From assembly GCA_900469615.1 (NCBI GenBank), contig UBYA01000014.1, positions 1 to 64,000 on the forward strand: a stretch of DNA of 64,000 bases. The letters run 5' to 3'. The stretch is from Hyphomicrobiales bacterium. Lineage in GTDB: Bacteria > Pseudomonadota > Alphaproteobacteria > Rhizobiales > Rhizobiaceae. Of the stretch, positions 42,784 to 51,880 are shown piece after piece (positions within the stretch are counted from its first letter, which is position 1; every line of letters begins with the position of its first letter). The position numbers were made by a program, and so were the translations under genes. The notes under the pieces are model-generated. The model searched no databases and was not told the origin of the DNA. It was given only the letters and a program-made list of their open reading frames with translations.

Positions 42784-42845
42784 CCGCTTCCCCTGCAAGG
42801 CACCCGTTTCGGCCGTCCCATCGCGGCCTTGCCGATCCCCCGCGC

Positions 42846-43493
42846 CTAGGCGCCGATTCCGGCAGTGTCTCCGGTGCTACGATATTCGGAGCCGGCGATC
42901 GAGAGCTCCAGCGGATTTTGCCGCGATATCCTGTAGACGCCGGCAGGTGGGATATTGCGCACCGTACTGCCGATGCGCGCTGCCTTCAGCCCGAGATCGG
43001 CAAGAATCGACTTTTGCACCGGACAGCGCGGCCCATAGGTGAACTGATAGAAAGCCGCGTCCGGCCTCATCGTTTCGAAAGCGGCGCCGACAATGGCCGC
43101 AATCTTCGAAGGCGGCATGGACAGGAGCGGCAGGCCGCTGACGACAGCGCCGAAAGGCGCATCGTCGAAAAGACCGCATTGGCCGAGCCGCGCCGCATCC
43201 ATATGGACCACGCGCGCCTGCGGAAAGCGCCCGCGCAGGCGAACGGCGAATTCCTCGCCGAATTCTATCAGCGTCAGCTCGCTTTCCGGGATACCCCGCG
43301 CCAACAGCGCCCGCGTGAACACGCCCGTTCCCGGACCGAGCTCAAGAATCGGCCCCGTGAGCGGCTCGATCTCCTGCGTCATCAGCCTGGCCAGGCGCTC
43401 GCCCGACGGCGCGACCGCCGCAACCCGCATCGGATCGCTCACCCAGGAACGGAAGAACTGCACAAAATCGGCGCATGAACTCTTTGTCGTCAT
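42846..43493 (-). CDS. SAM-dependent methyltransferase, phospholipid N-methyltransferase-like
   Basis: Class I methyltransferase of about 215 residues. The SAM motif is ILELGPGTGVFT (about 50-61), followed by the acidic loop in LIEFGEEFA and VVSGLPLLSMP (about 118-128), a signature shared with the Rhodobacter/Sinorhizobium-type PmtA and with rRNA adenine methylases. PmtA methylates phosphatidylethanolamine toward phosphatidylcholine. The start is uncertain: the frame is open to 43559 with ATG codons at 43559, 43517 and 43493, none with a strong ribosome-binding site. Confidence 0.7.
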   Translation of the reverse strand: MTTKSSCADFVQFFRSWVSDPMRVAAVAPSGERLARLMTQEIEPLTGPILELGPGTGVFTRALLARGIPESELTLIEFGEEFAVRLRGRFPQARVVHMDAARLGQCGLFDDAPFGAVVSGLPLLSMPPSKIAAIVGAAFETMRPDAAFYQFTYGPRCPVQKSILADLGLKAARIGSTVRNIPPAGVYRISRQNPLELSIAGSEYRSTGDTAGIGA

Positions 43494-43644
43494 TCCGCGA
43501 ATCCAATCTTCGGCCATGTGGCGCGATGAGGGCTGAGCAGCGTGGCAATTCGAAGGCATGCCGCGCCATCAGGCCGTCGAAAATCATCCATACGAAAGCA
43601 TTTCCGCGCTTTTGGGCGGGCATTAATTTTTATTTATTGCAAAC

Positions 43645-43659
43645 TTGCATTTAGTGCAA
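43645..43659. promoter_or_regulatory. Candidate operator ahead of the SDR gene
   Basis: TTGCA-TTTAG-TGCAA, an inverted repeat with 5-bp arms, lies about 52 bases before the SDR start at 43711. A further TTGCAAA copy begins at 43638. The nearby TetR regulator is one possible binder. Confidence 0.35.
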
Positions 43660-43710
43660 AAATTACCAGATACAACGGGCAGCGCAAAATATCTCCACGG
43701 GAGTTCCGCA

Positions 43711-44658
43711 ATGCCAGACTGGACAGTGAAAGACATCCCGCCGCAGACGGGCCGCATCGCAGTCATCACCGGCGCCAATAGCGGCATCGGCTACGAAGCC
43801 GCAAAAGCTCTGGCCGGCGCCGGCGCGAAGGTCATCATCGCCTCGCGCAACGAAACGAAGGGCAACGAGGCGCTTGCCAGGATCCGCGCGGCGACACCCG
43901 ACGCGGATGTGGCGTTCGAAGCGCTCGACCTTGCCAGCCTCGATTCCGTTGCCCGCACGGCCGAGCGCATCGCCAGCACGTTGCCGCGCATCGACCTGCT
44001 CGTCAACAACGCCGGCGTCATGGCCATCCCGGACAGACATGAGACCGAAGACGGTTTCGAAATGCAGATGGGCGCCAACTATATCGGACACTTCGCGTGG
44101 ACCATGCGGCTGTTGCCAAAGGTCTTCGAGGCGGAGAATCCGCGCGTGGTCACGGTCAGCAGCCTCGCGCACCGCGCTGGCAGGATCAATTTCGACGATC
44201 TGCACTGGCGCAGGCGTTATCGGCCCTGGCCTGCCTATTGCCAATCGAAGCTGGCTACGCTGCTGTTCAGCCTGGAACTCGACCGGATAGCACGCGCCGA
44301 AGGCTGGAAGCTGAAAAGCATGGCTGCCCATCCCGGCTATGCCGTGACCGGGCTGCAGACCACGGGTCCCCGCATGGGCCGCGACGCACCGGGCAGTTTC
44401 GAATTTATGATGAAATTGCTGGAGCCGTTTTTATCGCAATCGGCGGCGGCGGGCGCCCTGCCGACGCTCTTTGCAGCCACCTCGCCGACCGCGGAAGGCG
44501 GCGTCATGTACGGCCCGGGTGGCTTCTACGAACTCAAAGGCCCGCCGGTGCGAGCGAAAATCGCTTCGCATGCCCGCGACAAGGCTCTCTGGCGGCGATT
44601 GTGGGATGTTTCTGAGCAACTGACGGGATTGCAAACGCCGCTGCCCGCAACGGCCTGA
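43711..44658 (+). CDS. Short-chain dehydrogenase (retinol dehydrogenase-like)
   Basis: Classical SDR of 315 residues. Cofactor loop TGANSGIGYEAA (about 20-31), NNAGV (about 95-99), catalytic Ser in VTVSSLAH and Tyr/Lys in AYCQSK (about 176-181) are all intact. The longer C-terminal half resembles the retinol/protochlorophyllide reductase branch. Substrate unknown. ATG 43711 follows GGGAG. It is divergent from the PmtA-like gene. Confidence 0.85.
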   Translation: MPDWTVKDIPPQTGRIAVITGANSGIGYEAAKALAGAGAKVIIASRNETKGNEALARIRAATPDADVAFEALDLASLDSVARTAERIASTLPRIDLLVNNAGVMAIPDRHETEDGFEMQMGANYIGHFAWTMRLLPKVFEAENPRVVTVSSLAHRAGRINFDDLHWRRRYRPWPAYCQSKLATLLFSLELDRIARAEGWKLKSMAAHPGYAVTGLQTTGPRMGRDAPGSFEFMMKLLEPFLSQSAAAGALPTLFAATSPTAEGGVMYGPGGFYELKGPPVRAKIASHARDKALWRRLWDVSEQLTGLQTPLPATA

Positions 44659-44708
44659 AAGCAAATCCCTCCCCGCAGACCGGAGAGGGATTTTCAAGAC
44701 GCGTCACA

Positions 44709-45173
44709 TCACGGGCTGACGCACTGGCGGCGCGGGCCGCTGGTCGGCTGATAGGTATTGTCGGACGCACGATACGTCTTGTACCGGCTGGCGCACCAGC
44801 GAACATGGGCGCCGCCGCGCGGCGGCTGGGCAATGGCGCCGCCGATGATCGCGCCGGCGCCAAAGGCGGCCAGCGGATACCACCAGCCGTCATTATAGCG
44901 GCGATAGCCGGGGCGGGCGTAGCGATAGCCGCGGTGGCCGTGCCAGTAGCCCGGCCGGTTATGCGGGCGGTAGTGTGGCCGATAATGCGGACGGTAGTGC
45001 CGGTTGTGATGGCGATATTGCACCTCGGTCATCCCTGCGGACGGGGTGCCCGTCTGCTGGATTGCCGGCTGGATCAAGGGCTGGATCGGCGCGGCGGCGG
45101 CCGGATCGAAAGAAGTGACGGCAAGCAGGACACTCAGTGCAGTCACCGTTGCGGATGTCAGGAATCGTTTCAC
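44709..45173 (-). CDS. BA14K-family secreted protein
   Basis: Protein of 154 residues. Signal peptide about 1-28 (ending AAAA). The middle is rich in His, Arg, Tyr and Pro (repeated H-Y-R-P and H-N-R-P), then a short hydrophobic segment with Gly (LAAFGAGAIIGGAIA) and the C-terminal BA14K signature HVRWCASRYKTYR with Cys near the end. BA14K proteins of Brucella are immunoreactive surface proteins with lectin-like activity. GTG 45171-45173 is chosen for its GGAGGAG site. A near-consensus EcfG-type promoter lies upstream. Confidence 0.8.
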   Translation of the reverse strand: MKRFLTSATVTALSVLLAVTSFDPAAAAPIQPLIQPAIQQTGTPSAGMTEVQYRHHNRHYRPHYRPHYRPHNRPGYWHGHRGYRYARPGYRRYNDGWWYPLAAFGAGAIIGGAIAQPPRGGAHVRWCASRYKTYRASDNTYQPTSGPRRQCVSP

Positions 45174-45211
45174 AGCTCTTCTCCTCCTCGCAGGTCGCAA
45201 TACTGACAGAT

Positions 45212-45236
45212 AACGCGCATTGATTGAAAATGTTTC
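45212..45236 (-). promoter_or_regulatory. Near-consensus EcfG-type promoter of the BA14K gene
   Basis: On the minus strand GAAAC (45232-45236) and CGTT (45212-45215) are separated by 16 bases. One base differs from GGAAC. Position relative to the start codon (about 39 bases) is appropriate. Confidence 0.5.
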
Positions 45237-45280
45237 ACAATATGATCGCTTGCGCAAGTAAATGCGGTCCGCTAGATTTT

Positions 45281-45303
45281 TAGATAGGAAGCCTACCTAT
45301 CTA
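45281..45303. promoter_or_regulatory. MarR operator candidate
   Basis: TAGATAGG-N7-CCTATCTA, a perfect 8-bp inverted repeat, ends 19 bases before the marR start. Its size and position fit a site through which the MarR protein represses its own operon. Confidence 0.7.
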
Positions 45304-45322
45304 TAGCCGCAAGCGAGACTCC

Positions 45323-45772
45323 ATGAGCAAAGCCGACCGTCACCCCGTGCTCGAAGATGCCTATGGGCTCGCCGAGGCGCTGCGCCCCGCCCTCCACCGC
45401 CTGTACCGGCAATTGCGCCGCGAGAGCGGCGATGCCGGCCTGTCACCGCTGCACGGCCTGCTGCTCGCCGCCATCATTCGCCAACCGGGCATCGGCGTTG
45501 CCGAGCTGGCGCGCATGGAGAGGCTGCGCGGCCCGACGATTTCAGGGCATGTGAAGGCGATGGAACGGGACGGCCTCATTGCCCGCTCGGAGCCCGATCC
45601 CAGCGATCGGCGCCGCAACGGCCTCGTTGCGACCGGGAAAGGCCAGGAGATCATCCGCGGCCTGAAGCAAAGCAGGACCGACTGGCTCGCATTCGAACTC
45701 GCCAGGTTGTCGCCCCGGCAGCGCGACGCCATCCGCGCCGCGATCGAGCCGCTCATGGAGATCGGCCAGTGA
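45323..45772 (+). CDS. MarR-family transcriptional regulator
   Basis: Regulator of 149 residues with the winged-helix domain at about 30-115: LLAAIIRQPGIGVAELARMERL, GPTISGHVKAMERDGLIAR and the wing PDPSDRRRNGLVAT. Its stop codon overlaps the GTG start of the MFS exporter gene. This two-gene arrangement behind a palindromic operator is typical of substrate-inducible drug efflux. Confidence 0.88.
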   Translation: MSKADRHPVLEDAYGLAEALRPALHRLYRQLRRESGDAGLSPLHGLLLAAIIRQPGIGVAELARMERLRGPTISGHVKAMERDGLIARSEPDPSDRRRNGLVATGKGQEIIRGLKQSRTDWLAFELARLSPRQRDAIRAAIEPLMEIGQ

Positions 45773-47319
45773 CCGCCAAAGGCACGAGCGCAGCGTGCCC
45801 CTCAGCTTCGTTTACGGACAGCCCGCCCGATCGCCGCGAGATCCGCGCCGTCATTCTCGGCCTGATGATCGTGCTCGGCCTCGCCGCCATCGACCAGAGC
45901 ATCGTCGCGACCGCGTTGCCGCGCATCGTCAGCGATCTGGGGGGACTGACGCATCTCTCCTGGGTCGTCAGCGCCTATGTGCTCGCCTCGACCAGCACCA
46001 TGCCGCTCTACGGCAAGCTCAGCGACCAGTACGGCCGCAAGCCGATGATCTATGCGGCGATCCTCATCTTCCTTGTCGGTTCGGCCCTCAGCGGCATGGC
46101 ACAGACGCTGCTGCAGCTCATCATCTTCCGGGCGATCCAGGGGATCGGCGCCGGCGGACTGCTGCCGCTGGCGCAGATCATCATCGGCGACATCGTGCCG
46201 CCGGCCAGACGCGGGCGAAACCAGGGTTCCATCGCGGCTGTGTTCGCCGTCTGCAGCGTCATCGGCCCCATCGCCGGCGGCATCATCACCGATCTCCTGT
46301 CATGGCACTGGATCTTCTACGTCAACCTGCCGATCGGCGCCGTCGCGCTGGTCATGATCGGCCGCGCGCTGAAGCGGCCGCATCACGCACACAGCCGCCG
46401 CATCGACTATCTGGGAGCCGCCCTGCTGACGAGCTGCACGACCAGCTTCCTGCTGGTGCTTGCGCTCGGGGGCAACGAATGGGCCTGGCACTCGCCGCAG
46501 ATTTTCGGCCTGTCCGCCGTCGCGCTCGCCCTGTTCGTGCTTTTCGTCCTGCACATCCGGCGCGAACCCGAGCCCGTGCTGCCGCCCGATCTTTTCCACA
46601 ACCGACTCTTCGTCGTCGCCTGTATCGTGCTGGCGCTGACCTTCATGGGCATGCTCGGGGCAAGCCTATTCTTTCCGCTGTTCTTCCAGATGGTGATGGG
46701 GGTCAGCGCTTCGCATTCCGGCCTGCTGACGGGCCCGCTGATGATCGGCGTCGTCATCTCCTCCATGGTCAACGGCCGCGTGCTGCTACATCGCTTCGGA
46801 CGCTACAAGCCGGCGCAGCTCTGCGGCCTCAGCCTTGCGACAGCCGCCTTCGCGGTGCTCGCCTGGGCGGCGGCGACCAGCCGGAGCTTCGGGATCATCG
46901 AGCCGGCCGTCTTTGCCCTTGGCCTCGGCCTTGGGCTCGTCATGCCCACCATGACGATCGCCGTGCAGAACGCCCTGCCCCTAGCCCATCGCGGCGTCGG
47001 AACGGCAACGCTTGCCTTCTTCCGCTCCCTCGGCGGCCTGATCGGTGTTACCGGCTCAGGCGCCATCCTGGCCTATCGCGTACAGAATGCCGGCGGTTTG
47101 CTGGATGGGGTGCATGCGTCGTCCCTGACGGAGGCGGGCATGAAACAGCTCGCCTCCTCTTCTCCCGAAGCCCACGCCGCGGCGATCGCGCTTTACCGGC
47201 ACGCGATCGCCATGACCTTTGCGACGGGAACGGCCATCGTGGCTCTGGCGCTGATCGCGCTGCTGTTTCTACCGGAATTGCCGCTCGCGACGGATCATGG
47301 GCAGGGAGCTGCCCGCTGA
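45769..47319 (+). CDS. MFS multidrug exporter, DHA2 (EmrB/QacA) family
   Basis: Proton-driven exporter of 516 residues with 14 predicted membrane helices. Motif C-like and DHA2 features are seen in LGLAAIDQSIVATALPRIVSDLGG (split, about 28-52), the motif A loop GKLSDQYGRKPM (about 82-93) and RAIQGIGAGGLLPLAQ (about 121-136). The start is GTG at 45769, four bases inside marR. Likely exports hydrophobic or cationic toxic compounds controlled by the upstream MarR protein. Confidence 0.9.
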   Translation: MTAKGTSAACPSASFTDSPPDRREIRAVILGLMIVLGLAAIDQSIVATALPRIVSDLGGLTHLSWVVSAYVLASTSTMPLYGKLSDQYGRKPMIYAAILIFLVGSALSGMAQTLLQLIIFRAIQGIGAGGLLPLAQIIIGDIVPPARRGRNQGSIAAVFAVCSVIGPIAGGIITDLLSWHWIFYVNLPIGAVALVMIGRALKRPHHAHSRRIDYLGAALLTSCTTSFLLVLALGGNEWAWHSPQIFGLSAVALALFVLFVLHIRREPEPVLPPDLFHNRLFVVACIVLALTFMGMLGASLFFPLFFQMVMGVSASHSGLLTGPLMIGVVISSMVNGRVLLHRFGRYKPAQLCGLSLATAAFAVLAWAAATSRSFGIIEPAVFALGLGLGLVMPTMTIAVQNALPLAHRGVGTATLAFFRSLGGLIGVTGSGAILAYRVQNAGGLLDGVHASSLTEAGMKQLASSSPEAHAAAIALYRHAIAMTFATGTAIVALALIALLFLPELPLATDHGQGAAR

Positions 47320-47429
47320 CTGAAACCAGAGTATGGACATGCCTGATCGCGTTCCATGACGCGACGGTTTCGAGCGAATAACGCCTGCATACCGGCCTTA
47401 TGCCATCATTCAGAATGTCGATGAAGAAA

Positions 47430-47506
47430 TGGCGCACCCGAAGAGATTCGAACTCCTGACCCCCAGATTCGTAGTCTGGTGCTCTATCCAGCTGAGCTAC
47501 GGGTGC
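47430..47506 (-). tRNA. tRNA-Arg (anticodon ACG)
   Basis: Complete cloverleaf of 77 bases with encoded CCA. The acceptor stem pairs GCACCCG with CGGGTGC. The anticodon stem CCAGA/TCTGG encloses CTACGAA, giving anticodon ACG, whose A is normally deaminated to inosine to read CGU, CGC and CGA. The T arm contains GTTCGAATC. Confidence 0.95.
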
Positions 47507-47630
47507 GTGCCGAAACGGAAGAAACCGTTGGCGTGGGCGGTTCTCTAAAGGGTCCCTAGGGGGAATGCAAGTGGATTTGTGAAAAAGATCGCGATTTTAA
47601 TGCATAATGATGACAAGCTATTGAAAATAA

Positions 47631-49151
47631 TCAGTTTTCTTGCAAGCTTCTACTGCGATAGTCGTCGAGCGAAACCGGGCGGTCGGGAATCTCGATGCGG
47701 AACTGCGTGCCGGCGGCCGGTTTTTCGACAAGCGCAATGGTGCCGCCATGGGCAAGGACGAGTTCGCGGGCAATGGCAAGGCCAAGGCCCGTGCCGCCGG
47801 AGCGGGCGGAGCCGCGGAAGGCCATGAAGAGGTTCTCCCTCGCCTTTTGCGGCATGCCGGGGCCAGTATCGTCGACGGTGATGCTGACGACACTGCCGAT
47901 TCGATGCGCCGATACCGTGATGCGCCTGACGCTGTCCGCCTCCGTTTCCGCGAATGCAAGCAGCGCCTGATGGGCATTGCGGCAAAGATTATGGATGACC
48001 CGGAAAAGCTGCTCGCCGTCGGCATCGACTTCCAGATCCGAGTTGAGCTGTTCGACGAATTCGATTCCGCTGTCCGGATCGATCGCCAGAATATCGCGAA
48101 CCTCCTCGATCAGTTCGGCCAGGCGAACCTTGCGGCGGCGCGGCGCCGATTCGGAGGTCTGGCCATAGGACAATACCTCGGTCGTGTAGCCGACCGCGCG
48201 GTCGATGGTGCGCAAAAGCTTCGGCGCGAAGCGCTTGACCATCGGATCATCGACATCGACCAGCCGGTCCGACATCAGCTGCGCGGCGGAAAGGATGTTG
48301 CGCATGTCATGGTTGATCTTCGACACGGCAAGGCCGAGCGCGGCAAGGTTCTTCTGCTGCTTCAGCGTCTTTTGCAATTGCGATTGCATGGAAGCGAGAT
48401 GGCGGCCGGCCACGGCGAGTTCGTCGCGTCCCGCGTCCAGCGCGAGAATGCGGCCGGGGTCCTCCGGATCGTCCGAATAGGCCTGCATGCTGTCGGTGAG
48501 GCGGCGGATCGGACGAATCATCATCCGGTTGATCGCAAAGAAGATCAGCGTCGCGGTAAACAGCGAGATCAGAATGGAGACGAAGAAAACGCTGCGGGCA
48601 TAGGCAAGCATCGCGCTTCGCAGGCGGGTATCCTTGAGCACCACTTCTATGCCGGTGCCGGCATCGCCGCCGACGGGGCCGAACACGCGGATGATGCGGT
48701 TGCCGCCGAACACCAGCGTATCGAGCGCATCCTTGATCGCCGTCAGTTGCGAGACGTCGCTCAGATCGTATTTCTCGTCGACCGATGCCGGCATTTCGGC
48801 CGTCGCGAGCAGGCGCGAGGTGCCATCCTTGCGCAGAACGATGGCCCGCGTGCCCGTGGCCATCAAGGTTTCCTTCTGCAGTGCGCGCGGCAACTCCGCC
48901 GGCTGCAGGCCGTCGATGACGATAGCGGCCGCCGCGGCCGTGTTCAGCCGATCCTCCAGCCAGCGCAGCCGCATATTGGCAACGGAAGGCACGAAGATGA
49001 GCACCTCGGCGAGAGAGATGAAACCGACGGTCAGAATGAGGAGCTTGCCGGAAAGACCGCCGAAGATGCCCGTGGGCCGGCAAAACTGGCTGAGGCCGCC
49101 CTTGTCGACCTTGCCGCCTTTTGCGGCGTCCTTGTCCTGCCCACTGTCCAT
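47631..49151 (-). CDS. Membrane sensor histidine kinase (orphan)
   Basis: Histidine kinase of 506 residues. Two membrane helices (about 33-53 and 190-215) bracket a periplasmic domain of about 135 residues. A HAMP linker follows, then the phospho-acceptor His in KINHDMRNILSAAQ (about 290), and an ATPase domain with NLCRNAHQAL, DDTGPGMP and GGTGLGLAIA. No response regulator gene is adjacent, so its partner is elsewhere. ATG 49149-49151 (MDSGQDKD) is preferred to the frame opening at 49262, which lacks a ribosome-binding site. Confidence 0.85.
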   Translation of the reverse strand: MDSGQDKDAAKGGKVDKGGLSQFCRPTGIFGGLSGKLLILTVGFISLAEVLIFVPSVANMRLRWLEDRLNTAAAAAIVIDGLQPAELPRALQKETLMATGTRAIVLRKDGTSRLLATAEMPASVDEKYDLSDVSQLTAIKDALDTLVFGGNRIIRVFGPVGGDAGTGIEVVLKDTRLRSAMLAYARSVFFVSILISLFTATLIFFAINRMMIRPIRRLTDSMQAYSDDPEDPGRILALDAGRDELAVAGRHLASMQSQLQKTLKQQKNLAALGLAVSKINHDMRNILSAAQLMSDRLVDVDDPMVKRFAPKLLRTIDRAVGYTTEVLSYGQTSESAPRRRKVRLAELIEEVRDILAIDPDSGIEFVEQLNSDLEVDADGEQLFRVIHNLCRNAHQALLAFAETEADSVRRITVSAHRIGSVVSITVDDTGPGMPQKARENLFMAFRGSARSGGTGLGLAIARELVLAHGGTIALVEKPAAGTQFRIEIPDRPVSLDDYRSRSLQEN

Positions 49152-49310
49152 TTCAATTGTCCCGCTTCGCTGAAAAGCGACCTGATGGCGACGTTTCGAA
49201 ACCAGATAATAGGCGATTGTGGGCTTTTTTCCAATCGGCTCCGCATTTCGGGGAGCAGGCAAGGCCGGCAGCGGCGCTCGGGCGCGGCCGCCGGCCTCAG
49301 ATCGAAGAGA

Positions 49311-51317
49311 TCAGAATTCCTCCCAGCTCTGCGCCGCGGCGGCCGGCGCAGCCGCTCCGCCGCCGAACGCGGTCGCGACCTTGCCCATCATGCGGCGTGC
49401 CGGCGAAGCGGTTGGACGATGCGTCTCGGCGCGCGCCAGCACCGGCGCGGCCCCATTGGCTGCATCCACCTTGAAGCGGGAGACGAGATGGACAAGGCCA
49501 TCCGCCTCGCCCGCCAGGCGATGGGTCGCTGCCGATGTCTCCTCGACCATAGCGGCGTTGCGCTGTGTGACCTCGTCCATCTGGTTGACGGCGTTGTTCA
49601 CCTCCGAGAGGCCCGTTGCCTGTTCGCGTGCGGCCGTCGCAATCGAGTGGATGTGATCGTTGATCTTGAGGACGCGGGCTTCGATGGAGGACAGCGCCTC
49701 GCCGGTCGCCTGCACGAGCTTGACCCCGACCTGCACCTCGCCGCCGGACTTGCCGATCAGCGCCTTGATGTCCTTGGCCGCGGTGGCGGAGCGCTGGGCC
49801 AGCTCCCGCACCTCCTGTGCGACGACGGCAAAGCCCTTGCCCGCCTCGCCTGCGCGCGCGGCCTCGACGCCGGCGTTCAGGGCAAGCAGGTTGGTCTGGA
49901 AGGCGATGTCGTCGATCACGCCGATGATCTGGCTGATCTCGCCCGAGGCCTGCTCTATGCGGCCCATGGCATCGATCGCGTTGCGTACGACCGTGCCGGA
50001 GCGCGCCGCATCGTCCTTCGCCTCACCGACCATGACGCTGGCCTCGCGCGCCCGCTCGGTCGAGTTCTGCACGACCGAGGTGATCTGGTCGAGGGCGGCC
50101 GAGGTTTCCTCGAGCGCTGCCGCCTGTTGTTCGGTGCGCTTGGAAAGATCGTCGCTGGCGTGTCGCAGTTCGTTGGTGTTGGAGTTGATCGAGCCGGTCG
50201 TCTGGCGCACTTCGCGCATGGTGGTCTTCAGCGTCGCGAGCGTCGCATTGACGTTCTGCTGCAGCTCGGCGAAGGCGCCCTGGAACTCGCCCTTCATGGC
50301 CTGCGTCAGATCGCCATCGGCCAGGCTCGCAATGACCCTGCGCACTTCGCCGATGCCCGTATCCACGCTGATCAGCAGCTCGTTCACATTGCCGGCGAAG
50401 CGATTGAGATTGACGTCGCCATAGTCCTTTTCGATGCGGCGGCTGAAATCGCCGGCCGCAGCCGCCGAAACCGCCAGAGACATGCTCGACTGAAGCTCGT
50501 CGCTCTTGGCGCGCATGGCCGCCTCCTCGGCATTCATCCGGCGCACGGCATTGCCGTTCTCCTTGAAGACGTCGACGGCTGCCGCCATTTCGCCGATCTC
50601 GTCACGACGGCCGGCAAAGGGCACCTCGATATCGAAATAGCCGTCCGCAACCTTCTTGATCGCCGCGGTCACGTCGCGGATCGGGCGGCTCAGGTGAACG
50701 GTGCCGATATAGGCCCCCAGGCCGACACCGGCGCCGATGCCGGCGACCATGATGCAAAGGACGACCCACATGACATTATCGTGGAAGGTCACAATTTCGG
50801 CATCCGCCTTCGCAAGCTCCGCCTTGTCGGCCTGGACGACCGCATCGATCTCAGCCTGGAATGCCTTGCGGTTGGCGCGGTTGGCTTCGTTGTTGCCCTG
50901 CTTGCTGGCGGCGTCCGGACCGTCCGTCAGGCCGAGCCTGACCGTCTCGGTGCGGAAAACGCGAAACTCCTGGGCGCGGGCCTGCAGCTTGGCGAAATCC
51001 GGCTTCTGAGCTTCCGGAACCAGGGGCGCCCAGCTTGCCAGCACCTTGTCGATCTCGTCGAGGTCGCTCATCATCCCGTCGGCGAAACTCTTGGAGTCCT
51101 TCACCGAGGCGGCCGCATAGATACCGCGGGCTTCCATGACCACCGCGGTCACATAGCGGTTCAAGTGCTCGCCCATGTAGGCGCGGCTTGCCGTCCGCTC
51201 GTAACTCTGCAGTTTCTGATCGTATTGATGCAACGCATAAAGGGCGGTCGCACCGATCAGAAGCGCCGCTCCGGCCATTACACAGACAAGCAGATTTATT
51301 TTGCCGCGAATTCTCAC
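49311..51317 (-). CDS. Methyl-accepting chemotaxis protein
   Basis: Chemoreceptor of 668 residues. Membrane helices at about 8-30 and 185-210 enclose a four-helix-bundle-type periplasmic domain. Two HAMP segments follow, then the long signalling coiled coil whose hairpin tip reads IDDIAFQTNLLALNAGVEAARAGE (split across two parts here, about 515-538). The C terminus ends SWEEF, like the CheR/CheB-tethering pentapeptide of enteric receptors. GTG 51315-51317 behind GGAGGG is the chosen start; the frame runs on to 51455 with no signal. It is not in a che cluster. Confidence 0.88.
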   Translation of the reverse strand: MRIRGKINLLVCVMAGAALLIGATALYALHQYDQKLQSYERTASRAYMGEHLNRYVTAVVMEARGIYAAASVKDSKSFADGMMSDLDEIDKVLASWAPLVPEAQKPDFAKLQARAQEFRVFRTETVRLGLTDGPDAASKQGNNEANRANRKAFQAEIDAVVQADKAELAKADAEIVTFHDNVMWVVLCIMVAGIGAGVGLGAYIGTVHLSRPIRDVTAAIKKVADGYFDIEVPFAGRRDEIGEMAAAVDVFKENGNAVRRMNAEEAAMRAKSDELQSSMSLAVSAAAAGDFSRRIEKDYGDVNLNRFAGNVNELLISVDTGIGEVRRVIASLADGDLTQAMKGEFQGAFAELQQNVNATLATLKTTMREVRQTTGSINSNTNELRHASDDLSKRTEQQAAALEETSAALDQITSVVQNSTERAREASVMVGEAKDDAARSGTVVRNAIDAMGRIEQASGEISQIIGVIDDIAFQTNLLALNAGVEAARAGEAGKGFAVVAQEVRELAQRSATAAKDIKALIGKSGGEVQVGVKLVQATGEALSSIEARVLKINDHIHSIATAAREQATGLSEVNNAVNQMDEVTQRNAAMVEETSAATHRLAGEADGLVHLVSRFKVDAANGAAPVLARAETHRPTASPARRMMGKVATAFGGGAAAPAAAAQSWEEF

Positions 51318-51720
51318 AATATCCCTCCGATGCCGCCCCACCCTCAAAAACCGACTGGTTTTCCGGCATAAGACTAGATATCGATGAAAATCATTAACGT
51401 TAGCTTGCGGTATTTTTGACCCATATGCGGGCGAGTTTTGCCATGAATTTCGCATATCGCTTGATTGCGTTCTGCGGATCGGCCGGCCTCGCCCTATACG
51501 CCGGTCGAGCCCAAAAGGTCCGATGAACGGGTGAATTTGCCGGAAGGCGAGGAATCTGCGCCCTCATAATTGACTTCCGCCACCTTGAACCTTATAAGCC
51601 CGCGCACGTCCGGTCATGGAGCCTGCATCTGCGGGCCAAAGTCCGTTCGCCAAAATCAACAACGCTCCTTGCTATCGAAGCAAAGCTCAAGAAGGGCCGC
51701 ACTCCGCGGTGTTTAAATAA
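51318..51720. other. Intergenic region upstream of rpmH
   Basis: About 400 bases between the divergent chemoreceptor and rpmH genes. It holds a good housekeeping promoter at 51570-51598 and a leader of about 115 bases before rpmH. No DnaA boxes were noticed, although rpmH lies near the replication origin in some other bacteria. Confidence 0.5.
51570..51598 (+). promoter_or_regulatory. Housekeeping promoter of rpmH-rnpA-yidC
   Basis: TTGACT at 51570-51575 and TATAAG at 51593-51598 are separated by exactly 17 bases, a good sigma-70-type match. Transcription should start near 51605. Confidence 0.7.
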
Positions 51721-51855
51721 ATGAAGCGTACCTATCAACCATCCAAGCTTGTCCGCAAGCGTCGTCACGGCTTCCGTGCGCGCATGGCTACCAAGGGCGG
51801 CCGTGCGGTTCTTTCCGCTCGCCGTAACCGCGGCCGCAAGCGTCTTTCGGCCTAA
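51721..51855 (+). CDS. rpmH: Ribosomal protein bL34
   Basis: Ribosomal protein of 44 residues, complete. It begins MKRTYQPSKLVRKRRHGF and continues RARMATKGGRAV to the C-terminal R-K-R-L-S-A, the universal bL34 sequence. Part of the 50S subunit. It starts the rpmH-rnpA-yidC-engB group, a highly conserved order. Codon use is strongly biased as expected for a ribosomal gene. Confidence 0.97.
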   Translation: MKRTYQPSKLVRKRRHGFRARMATKGGRAVLSARRNRGRKRLSA

Positions 51856-51880
51856 GGGCCGAAGTGCCCGATAATCCAGG

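Noticed and set aside
47640..51371. A 1243-codon open frame on the plus strand
   Set aside because: It lies antisense to the sensor kinase and the chemoreceptor, both clearly real. Its composition is that of a GC-rich shadow frame and no domain is recognisable.
51318..51720. Possible replication origin next to rpmH
   Set aside because: No dnaA or dnaN gene and no cluster of DnaA boxes. In rhizobia the origin normally lies elsewhere.
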